A DNA stretch of 51,416 nucleotides. Origin: an uncultured Sphingomonas sp. Lineage in GTDB: Bacteria > Pseudomonadota > Alphaproteobacteria > Sphingomonadales > Sphingomonadaceae. Within the stretch, counting starts at the first letter, position 1, and every line of letters starts with the position of its first letter. A model generated the notes under the pieces. The model was not told the origin of the DNA, made no database searches, and saw only the letters and a program-made list of their open reading frames with translations. Location of the stretch: positions 1 to 51,416 of the forward strand of contig CAJYKB010000006.1 in the NCBI GenBank assembly GCA_913774925.1. Reading direction: 5' to 3'. Position numbers and translations under genes: made by a program. Shown one piece after another: positions 32,063 to 41,217 of the stretch.

Positions 32063-32650
32063 TCACTCCACCCGGTAAAGGATCGGCTTGAAGGAGCCGC
32101 CGTTCGACGCGGGCGCCGAGCACGCCGTCAATCCGATCACCAGGTCCATCGTCGCGCGCAGCACGATGCGGTCGCCCGCGACGCTGGTGGGGGGAAGCAC
32201 CTCCAGCCGCCCCGTCGCGCCGTCGACCGGTACGTTCATGAAACAGTTGAACGCGGTCGGGATCATGTCCTCGGTCACGCCGTACGGCGCCAGCGCCTCC
32301 GCCAGATTGCCGAAGCAGCCGCGGTGCGGCGGCAGCTCGGGGTAGAAATGGTGGAAGGTGTCGAAGGAACACGGCGTCAGCAGGAAATCGTGCCGCCCGA
32401 CCGTATCCTCCTCGATCCGCAGCATCGGCCGCGAGCGGTTGGAATAGAGGATATGCCCGGTGGTCAGCCGGATCGTCTCGGCATAATCGAACGTCCGCCC
32501 CGACGAGACGACCTCGCGGATATCGGCGGCGTTGTAGGCGAGCAGATCGGACACCTGCACCCCGCACGGGTCGATCACGGTCAGCGCCTGCCCGGCATCG
32601 AGCCGGAAGGCGGCGCCGCTGCGCGGGGGAATCTCCACGATGGTGCTCAC
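32063..32650 (-). CDS. DUF1989 / urea carboxylase-associated family protein
   Basis: A 195-residue protein of the DUF1989 family, often called urea carboxylase-associated. Visible features: VSTIVEIPPRSGAAFRLDAG at the start, VIDPCGVQVSDLLAYNAAD, SNRSRPMLRIEEDTVGRHDF, TPCSFDTFHHFYP, HRGCFGNLAEAL and FNCFMNVPVDGATG, with several Cys and His that may bind metal. The GTG start overlaps the upstream gntA-like stop as GTGA, so the two are coupled. The family is found near urea, guanidine and N-hydroxylating genes; the reaction of this member is not known to me. Confidence 0.85.
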   Translation of the reverse strand: MSTIVEIPPRSGAAFRLDAGQALTVIDPCGVQVSDLLAYNAADIREVVSSGRTFDYAETIRLTTGHILYSNRSRPMLRIEEDTVGRHDFLLTPCSFDTFHHFYPELPPHRGCFGNLAEALAPYGVTEDMIPTAFNCFMNVPVDGATGRLEVLPPTSVAGDRIVLRATMDLVIGLTACSAPASNGGSFKPILYRVE

Positions 32651-33357
32651 GCGTCCTTCCCCCCGGCATAGTGGAACGGGCAACGCCACGCGTCGTCGAC
32701 GACGCGCCCGCTATATTGCGACGCCTCGCTCACCTCGCCGTGGCGCGCCAGCATCGGGTTGCGCGAGCCGGCCAGCGTTTCGTCGCGGGTCATGATCGCC
32801 TCGCGCATCGTCTCGTAGCGGCCATCGGCGCGCAATTGCGTGAATTGATCGTGGAGGTTGAAGACCAGCGTCGGGCGCGCGAAGCGGCGCGCCGGGCGCG
32901 AGGCGTGGGGATGAAGCCCGACGACGAAGAATCCCTCGCCCCCGAAGCTGAGCGAGAAGTGCGGATCGTCGGGATCGGGGCTGACGCGCGGATCATAGGA
33001 CTGGCCGCGCCACGCATCCTTGTCCGACAGCGATTGCAGCCGCGCCCACAGCGCGGCCTCGAACGCGGGCTCGTCCAGATCGTCCGGCCCCTCGAACACG
33101 ACCGCGAAGCTGCGGAACAGCCCTGGCTCCTCGCGATAGGCGGCGGCGAAGCGCATTAGCCCGTCGTGGATGCGCAGGTCGTCCCACGCGCTGTCGATGC
33201 GGTTGCAGGCCAGGACGTTGAGCGTACCCCGCGCCAATGCCGCCTTCGCACCCACGCACGGGAAGGCGCGGTCGCTGACATGCGCGTGGAGAAGCGATTC
33301 AAGATCGGACTGCGCGTCGTGGACCCAGGGGAACAGCGGCGTGGCGGGTATCGGCAT
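32647..33357 (-). CDS. YqcI/YcgG family, GntA-type heme-dependent N-hydroxylase-like protein
   Basis: A 236-residue member of the YqcI/YcgG family. Characterised relatives (GntA of guanitoxin synthesis, DcsA of D-cycloserine synthesis) are heme enzymes that N-hydroxylate arginine-like guanidino substrates. Conserved stretches seen: SDRAFPCVGAKAALARG, VVGLHPHASRPARRFARPT (likely heme His region), LVFNLHDQFTQLR, and NPMLARHGEVSEASQYSGR followed by WRCPFHYA. ATG 33357 gives the usual length. It is coupled to the DUF1989 gene by GTGA. No other biosynthetic genes are adjacent, so this is a two-gene module. Function here is inference from family. Confidence 0.85.
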   Translation of the reverse strand: MPIPATPLFPWVHDAQSDLESLLHAHVSDRAFPCVGAKAALARGTLNVLACNRIDSAWDDLRIHDGLMRFAAAYREEPGLFRSFAVVFEGPDDLDEPAFEAALWARLQSLSDKDAWRGQSYDPRVSPDPDDPHFSLSFGGEGFFVVGLHPHASRPARRFARPTLVFNLHDQFTQLRADGRYETMREAIMTRDETLAGSRNPMLARHGEVSEASQYSGRVVDDAWRCPFHYAGGKDA

Positions 33358-33524
33358 AGGGCCGGGAGTACGGACAAGCCGATGGCATCGTTCCGGAAAA
33401 TCATGCTGATCGGGATCAAGCCGCCGCCCGGGCGTCGCGCGGGGCACGATTCGCGGCGTCCCGTTACGGCACGTCCCGAAACGGGCGCTGGCGCCGGACG
33501 GCGGGGCGGCCGACATGGCATGGC

Positions 33525-34043
33525 ATGATTCGCCGCCTGCTCCTGCTCCTCGCGATCGTCGGCCTGCCCGCGATCGCCGACGCGCGACAGCCGCTGCCGG
33601 TGGTGCATACGGTGCTGGATGTCGGACGTGCGCTCGGCCCCGGCGACTATGTCTGGGACGAGGACGACGTGCCGCCGGGGCCGGCTCGGATCGTGGTCGA
33701 CCTGACCAAGCGGCGGCTCTACGTCTATCGCTCCGGCGTGGAGATCGCGCGCTCCTATATCGTCATCGGCCCGCCCGAGCAGCCGACGCCGACCGGACGC
33801 TTCCCCATTCTGCAGAAGGATGCCGATCATTATTCCAGCACATACGGCGGCGCGCCGATGCCCTATATGCTGCGGCTGACGTGGGGCGGGGTGGCGATCC
33901 ACGGCAGCCCGGTGGAGGAGGATTGGGTCACGCACGGCTGTATCGGCGTGCCGACGGCGTTCGCGCGTATCCTCTTTGCCCATGCGCGCAAGGGCGACGA
34001 GGTGGTCGTCACGCGTCGCTGGCTGCCCGCCGCCTACTACTGA
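33525..34043 (+). CDS. L,D-transpeptidase (YkuD domain), periplasmic
   Basis: A 172-residue exported enzyme with a signal peptide (IRRLLLLLAIVGLPAIADA) and a YkuD catalytic domain. The domain begins RIVVDLTKRRLYVYRSG, contains GPPEQPTPTGRFPI, and ends in the active-site motif IHGSPVEEDWVTHGCIGVP with H126, H137 and nucleophile C139. Such enzymes make 3-3 crosslinks in peptidoglycan or attach proteins to it. The canonical SHGC is THGC here. It is divergent from the gntA-like gene. A single, short-form enzyme without LysM or other binding domains. Confidence 0.93.
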   Translation: MIRRLLLLLAIVGLPAIADARQPLPVVHTVLDVGRALGPGDYVWDEDDVPPGPARIVVDLTKRRLYVYRSGVEIARSYIVIGPPEQPTPTGRFPILQKDADHYSSTYGGAPMPYMLRLTWGGVAIHGSPVEEDWVTHGCIGVPTAFARILFAHARKGDEVVVTRRWLPAAYY

Positions 34044-34083
34044 CGCGGTTGCGCCGCCCGCGCGGCGCGTTCACGATGCCGCG

Positions 34084-34836
34084 ATGGGAGCGGGATCGTG
34101 CGACGATGGCTGGCGGGTGGAGCGGGCGTGCGCGCTCGCCTGGCCCGCGCGCGACGAGGTCGCGGTTGGCGGCTGGCGCGTGTCGCGCTCGGGCGGGGGC
34201 ACGCGCCGCGCCAATTCCGCCTCCCCCGCCGACGCCGACGCGCAGACCGACGACGCGACGATCGCTGCGATCCGCGACGCCTATGCCGCGGTCGCGCAGC
34301 CGGTGATCGTGCGGGTCCCGACGCTGATGCCGGCGGTGGACGCGCTGCTCGACCGCCACGGGTTCGCGCCGGCCGAAGGACACACGCTGACGATCGCGTG
34401 CGATGCGCCGCCGCGGCGTGGCGATGACGCGGTCCGCCTGAGCACCGTGCCCGATGCGGCGTGGATCGCGGCACGACGCGCGCTGTCGGTCGCCGCGTGG
34501 GGCGGTGCGGAGGATCATCTGGCGCCGATCGGACGGCTGACCGTGCCCGCGGTCTTCGCCGCGCTGGAGGCGGAGGGCGCGGTCCGCAGCCTCGCCTTCG
34601 CCGCGGTCCACGACGGCGTCGCGATCGTCGAGGCGGTGGCGACCGACGCGGCGTGGCGCGGGCGCGGGCTGGCGCGACGAAACGTGTCGGCGCTGCTCCA
34701 CGCCACCGCAGCGGTCGGCGCGCACTGCGCCGCGCTTCAGGTCATGGCCGACAATCTTCCCGCCCGTGCGCTGTACCGCGCGATCGGGTTCGACCGTCAT
34801 CTCTACGACTATCATTATCGCAGGAGTCCCGCATGA
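34084..34836 (+). CDS. GNAT family N-acetyltransferase-like protein
   Basis: A 250-residue protein with two GNAT-like halves. The first half has GWRVSRSGGGTRRANSAS, a motif of GNAT proteins of this clade. The second half has the acetyl-CoA binding pattern IVEAVATDAAWRGRGLARRN (R-G-R-G-L) and the closing NLPARALYRAIGFDRHLYDY. Start ATG 34084 is used; no clear ribosome site was seen, and a GTG a few codons on is possible. The stop overlaps the hydrolase start (ATGA). Substrate unknown. Confidence 0.82.
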   Translation: MGAGSCDDGWRVERACALAWPARDEVAVGGWRVSRSGGGTRRANSASPADADAQTDDATIAAIRDAYAAVAQPVIVRVPTLMPAVDALLDRHGFAPAEGHTLTIACDAPPRRGDDAVRLSTVPDAAWIAARRALSVAAWGGAEDHLAPIGRLTVPAVFAALEAEGAVRSLAFAAVHDGVAIVEAVATDAAWRGRGLARRNVSALLHATAAVGAHCAALQVMADNLPARALYRAIGFDRHLYDYHYRRSPA

Positions 34837-35801
34837 CCGAATTCCGCATGATCGACACCGGCCAGTTGCGGCTGCGGGTCGCCGTCGAGGGCGAAGGCCC
34901 GCTGGTCGTGATGGTCCACGGCTTTCCCGAAAGCTGGTATTCGTGGCGCCACCAGATCGGCCCCCTCGCCGCCGCGGGCTTTACCGCCGCCGCGATCGAC
35001 GTGCGCGGCTATGGCGGGTCGGACAAGCCCGACGCGGTCGAGGCCTATACGCTGGAGGCGATCACCGCCGACGTCGCCGCGGTCGCCGATGCGCTGCAAC
35101 CGGACGAGCCGGCGATCCTGCTCGGCCACGACTGGGGGGCGCCGATCGTGTGGAACAGCGCGCTGAGCCGGCCGGAGCGGTTCCGCGCCGTCGCCGCGCT
35201 GTCGGTGCCGTTCACCGGCGTGCCGCAGCGCCCCTTCACCGAGGTGTTCCGCCGCGCCTTCACCGAGAAGGGCAAGTTCTTCTATCAGGAGTGGTTCCAG
35301 GAACCGGGCCGCGCGGAGGCGGAGGCGGAGGCCGACGTGCGGCGGTTCCTGCGCGCCTTCTATTATGCCATTTCAGGCGATGCGCCGCCGGGCACCTGGC
35401 CCGACAAGCCCGCGGGCGCGACGCTGCTGGAGGGGATGGTCGACCCGCCGGTGTTCCCGGCGTGGCTGAGCGACGCGGACCTGGATTATTACGTGGCGGA
35501 GTTCGCGGCGTCGGGGCTGCGCGGGCCGCTCAACCGCTATCGCAACCACGAACGCGACTATGAATGGGCGCAGGCGTTCAAGGATCGCCGCATCGAACAG
35601 CCCGCGCTGTTCATCGGCGGCACGAAGGATCCCGCGACGACGCTGTTCGGCGCGGTGTCCGATCCGGTCGCGGTGATGCGGCCCCATGTCCCGCAGGTCG
35701 AGGGGCATCTGCTGGAGGGATGCGGCCACTGGACGCAGCAGGAACGGCCCGAGGAGGTCAACCGCCTGCTGCTGGACTGGCTCGCGCGGCTGCCGGGTTA
35801 G
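34833..35801 (+). CDS. Alpha/beta hydrolase, epoxide hydrolase-like
   Basis: A 322-residue alpha/beta hydrolase. The oxyanion motif VMVHGFPESWYSWRHQI (HGFP at residues 29-32), RGYGGSDKP, and the nucleophile elbow LLGHDWGAPIVW with Asp at residue 100 are those of soluble epoxide hydrolases. A cap domain follows, then an acid region (FIGGTKDPAT) and the catalytic His in EGCGHWTQQERPEEV. The start overlaps the GNAT stop (ATGA). The stop codon TAG uses the first G of a mobile-element-like sequence at 35801, so the original 3' end may have been different by a few bases. Dehalogenase activity is a possible alternative. Confidence 0.9.
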   Translation: MTEFRMIDTGQLRLRVAVEGEGPLVVMVHGFPESWYSWRHQIGPLAAAGFTAAAIDVRGYGGSDKPDAVEAYTLEAITADVAAVADALQPDEPAILLGHDWGAPIVWNSALSRPERFRAVAALSVPFTGVPQRPFTEVFRRAFTEKGKFFYQEWFQEPGRAEAEAEADVRRFLRAFYYAISGDAPPGTWPDKPAGATLLEGMVDPPVFPAWLSDADLDYYVAEFAASGLRGPLNRYRNHERDYEWAQAFKDRRIEQPALFIGGTKDPATTLFGAVSDPVAVMRPHVPQVEGHLLEGCGHWTQQERPEEVNRLLLDWLARLPG

Positions 35802-36037
35802 GGTCCAGACCCATAACTTCCAATGGCGGTGATCGCTCGAAGGAGGTTAGCGGCGCAGACCCGTAACCGGATCTACGCGTAAGCGAGGGACGATGTCCGG
35901 CGGGATGTGCGGGTCGCCATGCCCCCGGGCATCGCTGAGCCCGCCCGGGGAACAGTTTCCCTGGCACATTCCGAGCGACCGCTACGCGGCGGGCCGATTT
36001 GGCACCGTCACGGCCACTGGCAATTATGGGTCTGACC
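35801..36037. mobile_element. 237-bp MITE-like element inserted at the hydrolase stop codon
   Basis: The left end GGGTCCAGACCCATAACTTC (35801) and the reverse complement of the right end, GGTCAGACCCATAATTGCCA (from 36037), match over about 32 bases (shared AGACCCATAA, CCA-TGGC-GTGA). TTA flanks both sides (35798-35800 and 36038-36040), a possible short target duplication. The interior has another AGACCCGTAAC-like stretch and a GC-rich hairpin but no gene. This element and the following 96 bases make up the 332-base gap before the DUF1800 gene. Confidence 0.6.
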
Positions 36038-36077
36038 TTAACGTCCTTAACCACGCCATTGGCAGGATTGTTAACCA
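36038..36077 (+). promoter_or_regulatory. Cluster of TTAAC motifs before the DUF1800 gene
   Basis: TTAAC occurs at 36038, 36047 and 36071, the last two as TTAACCA, spaced 9 and 24 bases. TTAACCA-type half-sites are recognised by the cell-cycle regulator CtrA in alphaproteobacteria; the full TTAA-N7-TTAA site is not present. The stretch is AT-rich against its surroundings and 57 bases before the DUF1800 start, so a promoter is likely here. Confidence 0.35.
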
Positions 36078-36133
36078 ACTGACGGGTATATCGATTCTCG
36101 CGACGGGCCGACTAACCGGCCGCGCGGGGATCA

Positions 36134-38101
36134 ATGATGGACGCATTTGGCAGCGTCGTCGCGGCAGCGGCGGCGGACGACGTTGACTGGGCGGATGTCG
36201 CCTCCGGAACCGGTGCGCCGACGCACGAGGTCATCGCCTCGTCGGTGCCGGCCGCGGGGCGTCATGCCACGTTGGCCTCCGCCCTGTTCCTCGCGGCCTG
36301 CGGTGCCGAACAGGCCGGATCGTCCGCGTCGGGATCGTCGGGTCCGGTCGTCGTCGCAACGCCCACGCCGCTCCCGACGCCCACGCCCGCCACAATTCCC
36401 ACGCCGACTCCGACGCCGCTGCCCACCCCGACGCCGACGCCATCACCGGTGTCGACCCCTACCCCCGCGCCGACCCCGACGCCGACGCCCACCCCGACTC
36501 CCTCACCGACGCCGACGCCATCGTCCACGCCTACTCCGACGCCCAGCCCCTCGAACCCGGTCGAGGTCGCGCCCGCCGCGCCCCCCACCGCGAACGAGGC
36601 CAGCCGTTTTCTGGCACAGGCCACTTTCGGCGCGACCCGCGCGGAGATCGACCGGCTGTCGACGCGCGGCCTGTCCGGGTGGCTGGACGACCAGATGTCG
36701 ATGCCGCGTGCGACCACCTGCTGGGACTGGATGAAGGCCGGCGGCTACGACGCAGTCGCCAACGTCTACCAGACCGCCGGCTTCGATCCGATGATCTGGT
36801 GCCAGATGATCACCGCCCCCGATCAGCTGCGCCAGCGGATCGCGGTCGCGCTGCTCGACATTTTCGTCGTCGGCATCGATTCGATGACGACGACGTGGCG
36901 CAACTTCTCGATGGCCGCCTATGTCGACGTGCTCGCCGACAATGCGTTCGGCAATTACCGCACTTTGATGAGCGCGGTGACGCTGTCGCCCGCGATGGCG
37001 CATTATCTCACCTATCTCGACAACCGGAAGGCGAATGCGACGACCGGAGCGATGCCGGACGAGAATTATGCGCGCGAGCTGATGCAGCTCTTCACACTCG
37101 GCCTCTACCGCCTCAACATGGACGGCAGCTTGGTGACGGCAAATGGCGCGCCCGTCGAAAGCTACAACCAGGGCGACGTGACGCAGCTGGCGCGCATCCT
37201 GACCGGGCTGCAATATGGCGGCACCACCGACGGCACCGTGCCCGACCGTTATCGCGTGCCGCTCAAGATGAACGCCTCGACGCACGAGTCGGGGACGTCG
37301 ATGGTGCTGGGCAGCATGATTAACGGCGCCGCGGGCATGGCGTCGGTCGAGGCTGCACTCGACGTCATCTTCGCACATCCCAACGTGCCGCCGTTCGTGG
37401 CGCGCGCGCTGATCCAGCGACTCGTTACCAGCAACCCGCCGCCGGCCTATATCGCGCGCGTCGCCAGCGTCTTCGCCAACGACGGACTGGGCGTGCGCGG
37501 CAATATGGTGGCGGTGATCCGCGCCATCCTGCTCGATCCCTATGCACGCGATGCGACCGCGCTGACCGCACCGGGCGCGGGCAAACTGCGCGATCCCGTA
37601 CAGCGGCTGACCGGCTGGGCGCGGATGTTCAACGTCACCTCGCCGTCCAACGCCTGGGCGTTCGGCGATACCTCGTCCCCGACATGGCGGCTGGGCCAGT
37701 CGATCGGCCATGCGCCATCGGTCTTCAACTTCTTCCGGCCCGGCTACACGCCGCCCGCGACCGCCATGGCCGCCGCCGGGATGGTCGCGCCAGAAATGCA
37801 GATCTCCAACGAACAGAGCGTCATCGCCTACGTCAACTACATGTATTCGCTGATCGCCAACGGGACCGGCGACATGAAGGCCGACTATAGCGCGATCAAG
37901 GCGCTGGCGGGCGATTCGGCTGCGCTCGTGGGCGAACTGAACACCGTCCTTGCCGCCGGGCAGCTGTCGACCGAGACGGTCGCGGCGATCCGCACCGCGG
38001 TCGACAGCATTTCGATGGCGGCCAGCGACGGAGCGATCAACCGGGTCGGCGTCGCGCTGCTGCTGACCATGGCCTCCCCCGACTATCTCACGCTGCGGTG
38101 A
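36134..38101 (+). CDS. DUF1800 family protein with Pro-Thr-rich linker
   Basis: A 655-residue protein. Residues about 75-140 are a long low-complexity linker of TP repeats (PTPTPTP). The DUF1800 region follows: [79 protein letters not shown] and [16 protein letters not shown]. Before the linker, [17 protein letters not shown] looks like a lipoprotein signal, but it starts about 45 residues after the first ATG, so the real start may be a GTG near 36244. DUF1800 proteins pair with DUF1501 proteins in many bacteria and are thought to be exported; activity is unknown. The stop overlaps the next gene (GTGA). Confidence 0.88.
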   Translation: MMDAFGSVVAAAAADDVDWADVASGTGAPTHEVIASSVPAAGRHATLASALFLAACGAEQAGSSASGSSGPVVVATPTPLPTPTPATIPTPTPTPLPTPTPTPSPVSTPTPAPTPTPTPTPTPSPTPTPSSTPTPTPSPSNPVEVAPAAPPTANEASRFLAQATFGATRAEIDRLSTRGLSGWLDDQMSMPRATTCWDWMKAGGYDAVANVYQTAGFDPMIWCQMITAPDQLRQRIAVALLDIFVVGIDSMTTTWRNFSMAAYVDVLADNAFGNYRTLMSAVTLSPAMAHYLTYLDNRKANATTGAMPDENYARELMQLFTLGLYRLNMDGSLVTANGAPVESYNQGDVTQLARILTGLQYGGTTDGTVPDRYRVPLKMNASTHESGTSMVLGSMINGAAGMASVEAALDVIFAHPNVPPFVARALIQRLVTSNPPPAYIARVASVFANDGLGVRGNMVAVIRAILLDPYARDATALTAPGAGKLRDPVQRLTGWARMFNVTSPSNAWAFGDTSSPTWRLGQSIGHAPSVFNFFRPGYTPPATAMAAAGMVAPEMQISNEQSVIAYVNYMYSLIANGTGDMKADYSAIKALAGDSAALVGELNTVLAAGQLSTETVAAIRTAVDSISMAASDGAINRVGVALLLTMASPDYLTLR

Positions 38102-39483
38102 CCACGATGCACATCCACCATGACGAATCGCGCCGCACCTTCCTGCGCCGCGCCGCCCTGCTGGGCCTCGCCGGGACGGCCGCGCCGCTCGCCGGCACAC
38201 TGGGCGCGATCGGCGAAGCCGCCGCCGCGACCGGGTCCGGATACAAGGCGCTGGTCTGCGTCTTCCTGAACGGCGGGTGCGACTATGCCAACACGCTCGT
38301 CCCCTACGACCAGTCGAGCTACGACGCCTATGCCAAGGTGCGCGGCACGATCGCGCTGGGGCGCGACACGCTGCTGCCGCTGGCGCCCGAGGGGCTGTCG
38401 GGCGGGCGGCAATATGCGATGGCGCCCGCGCTCGCCCCGCTCGCCGAGCTGTACGCGCAGGGCAGGGTCGCGCCGATCCTGAACGTGGGCACGCTGATAC
38501 AGCCGACCACGAAGGCGCAGTACAACAACAAGTCTGTATTGCTCCCGCCCAAGCTGTTCAGCCACAACGACCAGTCCAGCTATTTCCAAGCCTCCAGCCC
38601 CGAGGGTGCTCCCAGCGGCTGGGGTGGGCGGATCGGCGATCTGGTGCAATCGGGCAATGGCGCCGCCTCGCTCACCTGCATCAACGCCAGCGGCAATGCG
38701 GTGTACCTGACCGGCCGGCAGGCAGTGCAATACTCGGTCGGAACCGGCGGCCCGATCGCGCTCCTGGGCAGCAGCAAGACGGTGTATGGCTCCGCCACCG
38801 CGGCGCAGACGCTGCGCGACCTGATGACGCGCGGCAACGCCAACATGCTCGCCAACGAACATGCTCGCGTGACGAAGCGTGCGCTGGACACTTTCGCCCA
38901 GGTCAATTCCGCGCTCACCGGCGCGCCCGCCGGCAATTTCACGCTGTTTCCCACCGGCAACAGCCTCGCCGACCAGATGAAGATGGTCGCGCGGATGATC
39001 GCGGTGGCGGGCGAACTGGGCGTACGCCGCCAGGTGTTCTTCGTGTCGATGGGCGGGTTCGACGTCCACGACAACATCCTGACGACGCAGCCCGCGCTGC
39101 TGGGCAAGGTCGCCGCCGCAATGCGCGCGTTCCACGACACCACCGTCCGGATGGGGGTGGCGGACCAGGTCACGACCTTCACCGCCTCCGAATTCGGGCG
39201 CACGCTGACCAGCAACGGCGACGGCTCCGACCATGGCTGGGGCAGCATGCACTTCGCGATGGGCGGCGCGGTGAAGGGCGGGCGCAGCTACGGTATCGCG
39301 CCGACGGTCGGCACGAACACCAACGACGACGTCGGGCAGGGCCGGCTGATCCCGACCACATCGGTCGATCAATATGCCGCGACGCTGGCGTCGTGGTTCG
39401 GCGTGTCCGCGTCGGACCTGCGCACGGTGCTGCCCAACATCGGCAATTACGATGCGTCGTCGTGGAACATGGGCTTCGTGTGA
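38098..39483 (+). CDS. DUF1501 family protein with Tat signal
   Basis: A 461-residue protein with a twin-arginine signal ([16 protein letters not shown], about residues 10-25) and the DUF1501 fold, distantly related to sulfatases/alkaline phosphatases. Visible are [72 protein letters not shown] and a C-terminal [12 protein letters not shown]. The GTG at 38098 overlaps the DUF1800 stop as GTGA; an ATG three codons later is an alternative. Tat export suggests a folded or metal-loaded protein in the periplasm. Function of the DUF1800/1501 pair is not established. Confidence 0.88.
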   Translation: MTTMHIHHDESRRTFLRRAALLGLAGTAAPLAGTLGAIGEAAAATGSGYKALVCVFLNGGCDYANTLVPYDQSSYDAYAKVRGTIALGRDTLLPLAPEGLSGGRQYAMAPALAPLAELYAQGRVAPILNVGTLIQPTTKAQYNNKSVLLPPKLFSHNDQSSYFQASSPEGAPSGWGGRIGDLVQSGNGAASLTCINASGNAVYLTGRQAVQYSVGTGGPIALLGSSKTVYGSATAAQTLRDLMTRGNANMLANEHARVTKRALDTFAQVNSALTGAPAGNFTLFPTGNSLADQMKMVARMIAVAGELGVRRQVFFVSMGGFDVHDNILTTQPALLGKVAAAMRAFHDTTVRMGVADQVTTFTASEFGRTLTSNGDGSDHGWGSMHFAMGGAVKGGRSYGIAPTVGTNTNDDVGQGRLIPTTSVDQYAATLASWFGVSASDLRTVLPNIGNYDASSWNMGFV

Positions 39484-39500
39484 GATCGGCGTGAAGGCTC

Positions 39501-39530
39501 CGTCACCCCGGCTCAAGGCCGGGGGGACGG
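39501..39530. repeat. Palindromic repeat hairpin between DUF1501 and ctaB
   Basis: CGTCACCCCGGCTCAAGGCC then GGGGGGACGG to 39530: a hairpin of the CGTCACCCCGG family. It sits 17 bases after the DUF1501 stop and before ctaB, so it likely ends the DUF1800/1501 transcript and separates it from the oxidase genes. Confidence 0.65.
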
Positions 39531-39589
39531 TGGAGCAGCTCGGGCTTTCCTCCCGCCCTCCGGCGGTATAGGGGAGGCGGCGAGTTCGC

Positions 39590-40489
39590 ATGACCACCGC
39601 CGCCCCCCTCCTGCCGCCAGCCGACTGGCGCGATTTCCTCGCGCTGACGAAGCCGCGCGTGATGACGCTGGTGGTGTTCACCGGGCTGTGCGGGATGCTG
39701 GCGGCGCCGGTATCGATCCATCCGGTGCTGGGCTTCACCGCGATCCTGTGCATCGCGCTGGGCGCGGGCGCGGCGGGGGCGCTCAACCACTGGTATGAGG
39801 CCGATATCGACGCGGTGATGAAGCGTACCGCGCAGCGGCCGCTCCCCGCGGGCCGGATGGAGCGCCAGTCCGCGCTGCATTTCGGCGTCGGGCTGGGCGC
39901 CTTCTCGGTCATCCTGATGGGGCTGGCGGTGAATCTCGCCGCAGCGGCGATCCTGACCGTCTCGATCCTCTTCTACGTCCTCATCTACACCATCTGGCTG
40001 AAGCGGCGGACGCCGCAGAACATCGTCATCGGCGGCGCGGCGGGCGCGTTCCCGCCGCTGATCGGCTGGGCCGCGGCGACGGGACAGGTCGCGCTGCTGC
40101 CGTTCCTGCTCTTCGCGCTCGTGTTCCTGTGGACGCCGCCGCATTTCTGGGCGCTCGCGCTGTTCGTGAAGACCGATTATGCCAATGCCGGCGTGCCGAT
40201 GCTGCCCGTGGTCGCGGGCGAGGCGGCGACGCGGCGGCAGATCGGGCTCTATACGATCCCCATGGCGGCGGCGGCGGTGCTGCCCTGGCCGCTGGGGCTG
40301 ACGGGTGCGATCTACGGCGTGGTCGCGGTGGCGCTGACCGCGGCGTTCTGCGTGCTGGCCGCGCTGGTCGCGGCGGGGGCCAAGCATAAGCAGACCCCGA
40401 TGTTCTGGGAAAAGCGGCTGTTCGGCTTCTCCATCCTCTATCTCTTCGTGATCTTCGGCGCGCTGGTCGCCGATCGGTGGTTTGCATGA
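39590..40489 (+). CDS. ctaB: Protoheme IX farnesyltransferase CtaB
   Basis: CtaB converts heme b to heme O with farnesyl diphosphate, the first step of heme A synthesis for cytochrome oxidase. The 299-residue product is a multi-spanning UbiA-family prenyltransferase with both Asp-rich motifs: [20 protein letters not shown] and, in loop 6-7, [20 protein letters not shown]. It starts [27 protein letters not shown] site lies 12 bases upstream. The stop overlaps the next small ORF (ATGA). Normally coxB and coxA precede this gene; here they do not. Confidence 0.97.
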   Translation: MTTAAPLLPPADWRDFLALTKPRVMTLVVFTGLCGMLAAPVSIHPVLGFTAILCIALGAGAAGALNHWYEADIDAVMKRTAQRPLPAGRMERQSALHFGVGLGAFSVILMGLAVNLAAAAILTVSILFYVLIYTIWLKRRTPQNIVIGGAAGAFPPLIGWAAATGQVALLPFLLFALVFLWTPPHFWALALFVKTDYANAGVPMLPVVAGEAATRRQIGLYTIPMAAAAVLPWPLGLTGAIYGVVAVALTAAFCVLAALVAAGAKHKQTPMFWEKRLFGFSILYLFVIFGALVADRWFA

Positions 40490-40623
40490 CACCTGACGAC
40501 CAAGACCTGATCCGCCGCCGGCAGAAGGCGCGCGCCACCGTCGTGGCGCTGCTGCTGGCCGCCTTCGTGGTGCTGATCTTCTTCATCACCATCGCGAAGA
40601 TCAAGCAGGGGATGCCGCACTGA
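40486..40623 (+). CDS. Small single-helix membrane protein of the cytochrome oxidase operon
   Basis: A 45-residue ORF starting [20 protein letters not shown], then a membrane helix ([19 protein letters not shown]) and KQGMPH. It is bounded on both sides by overlaps: ATGA with ctaB and TGATG with ctaG, so it is clearly translated as part of the operon. A short membrane ORF occupies this place in many alphaproteobacterial ctaB-ctaG operons (sometimes called CoxF-like). Its exact role in oxidase assembly is not known to me. Confidence 0.85.
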   Translation: MTPDDQDLIRRRQKARATVVALLLAAFVVLIFFITIAKIKQGMPH

Positions 40624-41180
40624 TGGCCGCGACGCCCCCCCGCACCGGCGCACGCACGACCCGCACCGTGGTGCTGGCGGTGCTGGGCATCTGCTTCATG
40701 ACCGGCCTCGCCTTCGCCAGCGTCCCGCTCTACCGCCTGTTCTGCCAGGCGACCGGGCTGAATGGCACCACCAATCGCGGGCTGGCCGCCCCGGGCAGCG
40801 TCCACCGCAAGGTGGAAATCGCGTTCGACGCCAATACCAGCCCAAAGCTGCCGTGGCGCTTCGCCCCCGAGCAGGAGCGCGAGACGGTGGAGATCGGCGC
40901 GCGCGACATGGCGTTCTTCACCGCCACCAACCGCGGCGCGCAAGCCGTGACGGGAACCGCGACCTACAACGTGACGCCTGCGATCGCGGGCAAATATTTC
41001 ACGAAGATCCAGTGCTTCTGCTTCACGCAGCAGACGCTGAAACCGGGCGAGACGCAGCGGATGCCGGTCATCTTCTACGTCGATCCCAAGATCCTGACCG
41101 ATCCCGACACCAAGGACGTCGAGACGATCACGCTCAGCTACACCTTTTACCCGGTGGATTCCGGGAAAACGGCAGGCTAA
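40623..41180 (+). CDS. ctaG: Cytochrome c oxidase copper-insertion protein CtaG (Cox11)
   Basis: CtaG/Cox11 delivers copper to the CuB site of subunit I. The 185-residue product has one N-terminal membrane helix (VVLAVLGICFMTGLAFASVP) and a periplasmic domain with the copper motif KIQCFCFTQQTLKPGE. YRLFCQATGLNGTT just after the helix is a further conserved part. Start shares one base with the preceding stop. Length is typical. Confidence 0.97.
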   Translation: MAATPPRTGARTTRTVVLAVLGICFMTGLAFASVPLYRLFCQATGLNGTTNRGLAAPGSVHRKVEIAFDANTSPKLPWRFAPEQERETVEIGARDMAFFTATNRGAQAVTGTATYNVTPAIAGKYFTKIQCFCFTQQTLKPGETQRMPVIFYVDPKILTDPDTKDVETITLSYTFYPVDSGKTAG

Positions 41181-41217
41181 GGCGGACGCGAAAAGCTAAA
41201 AACGGGGATTGCCACGC

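Noticed and set aside
38083..39912. Minus-strand 609-codon open frame opposite the DUF1501 gene
   Set aside because: It spans the end of one gene, an intergenic hairpin and the start of ctaB; composition is typical of a shadow frame.
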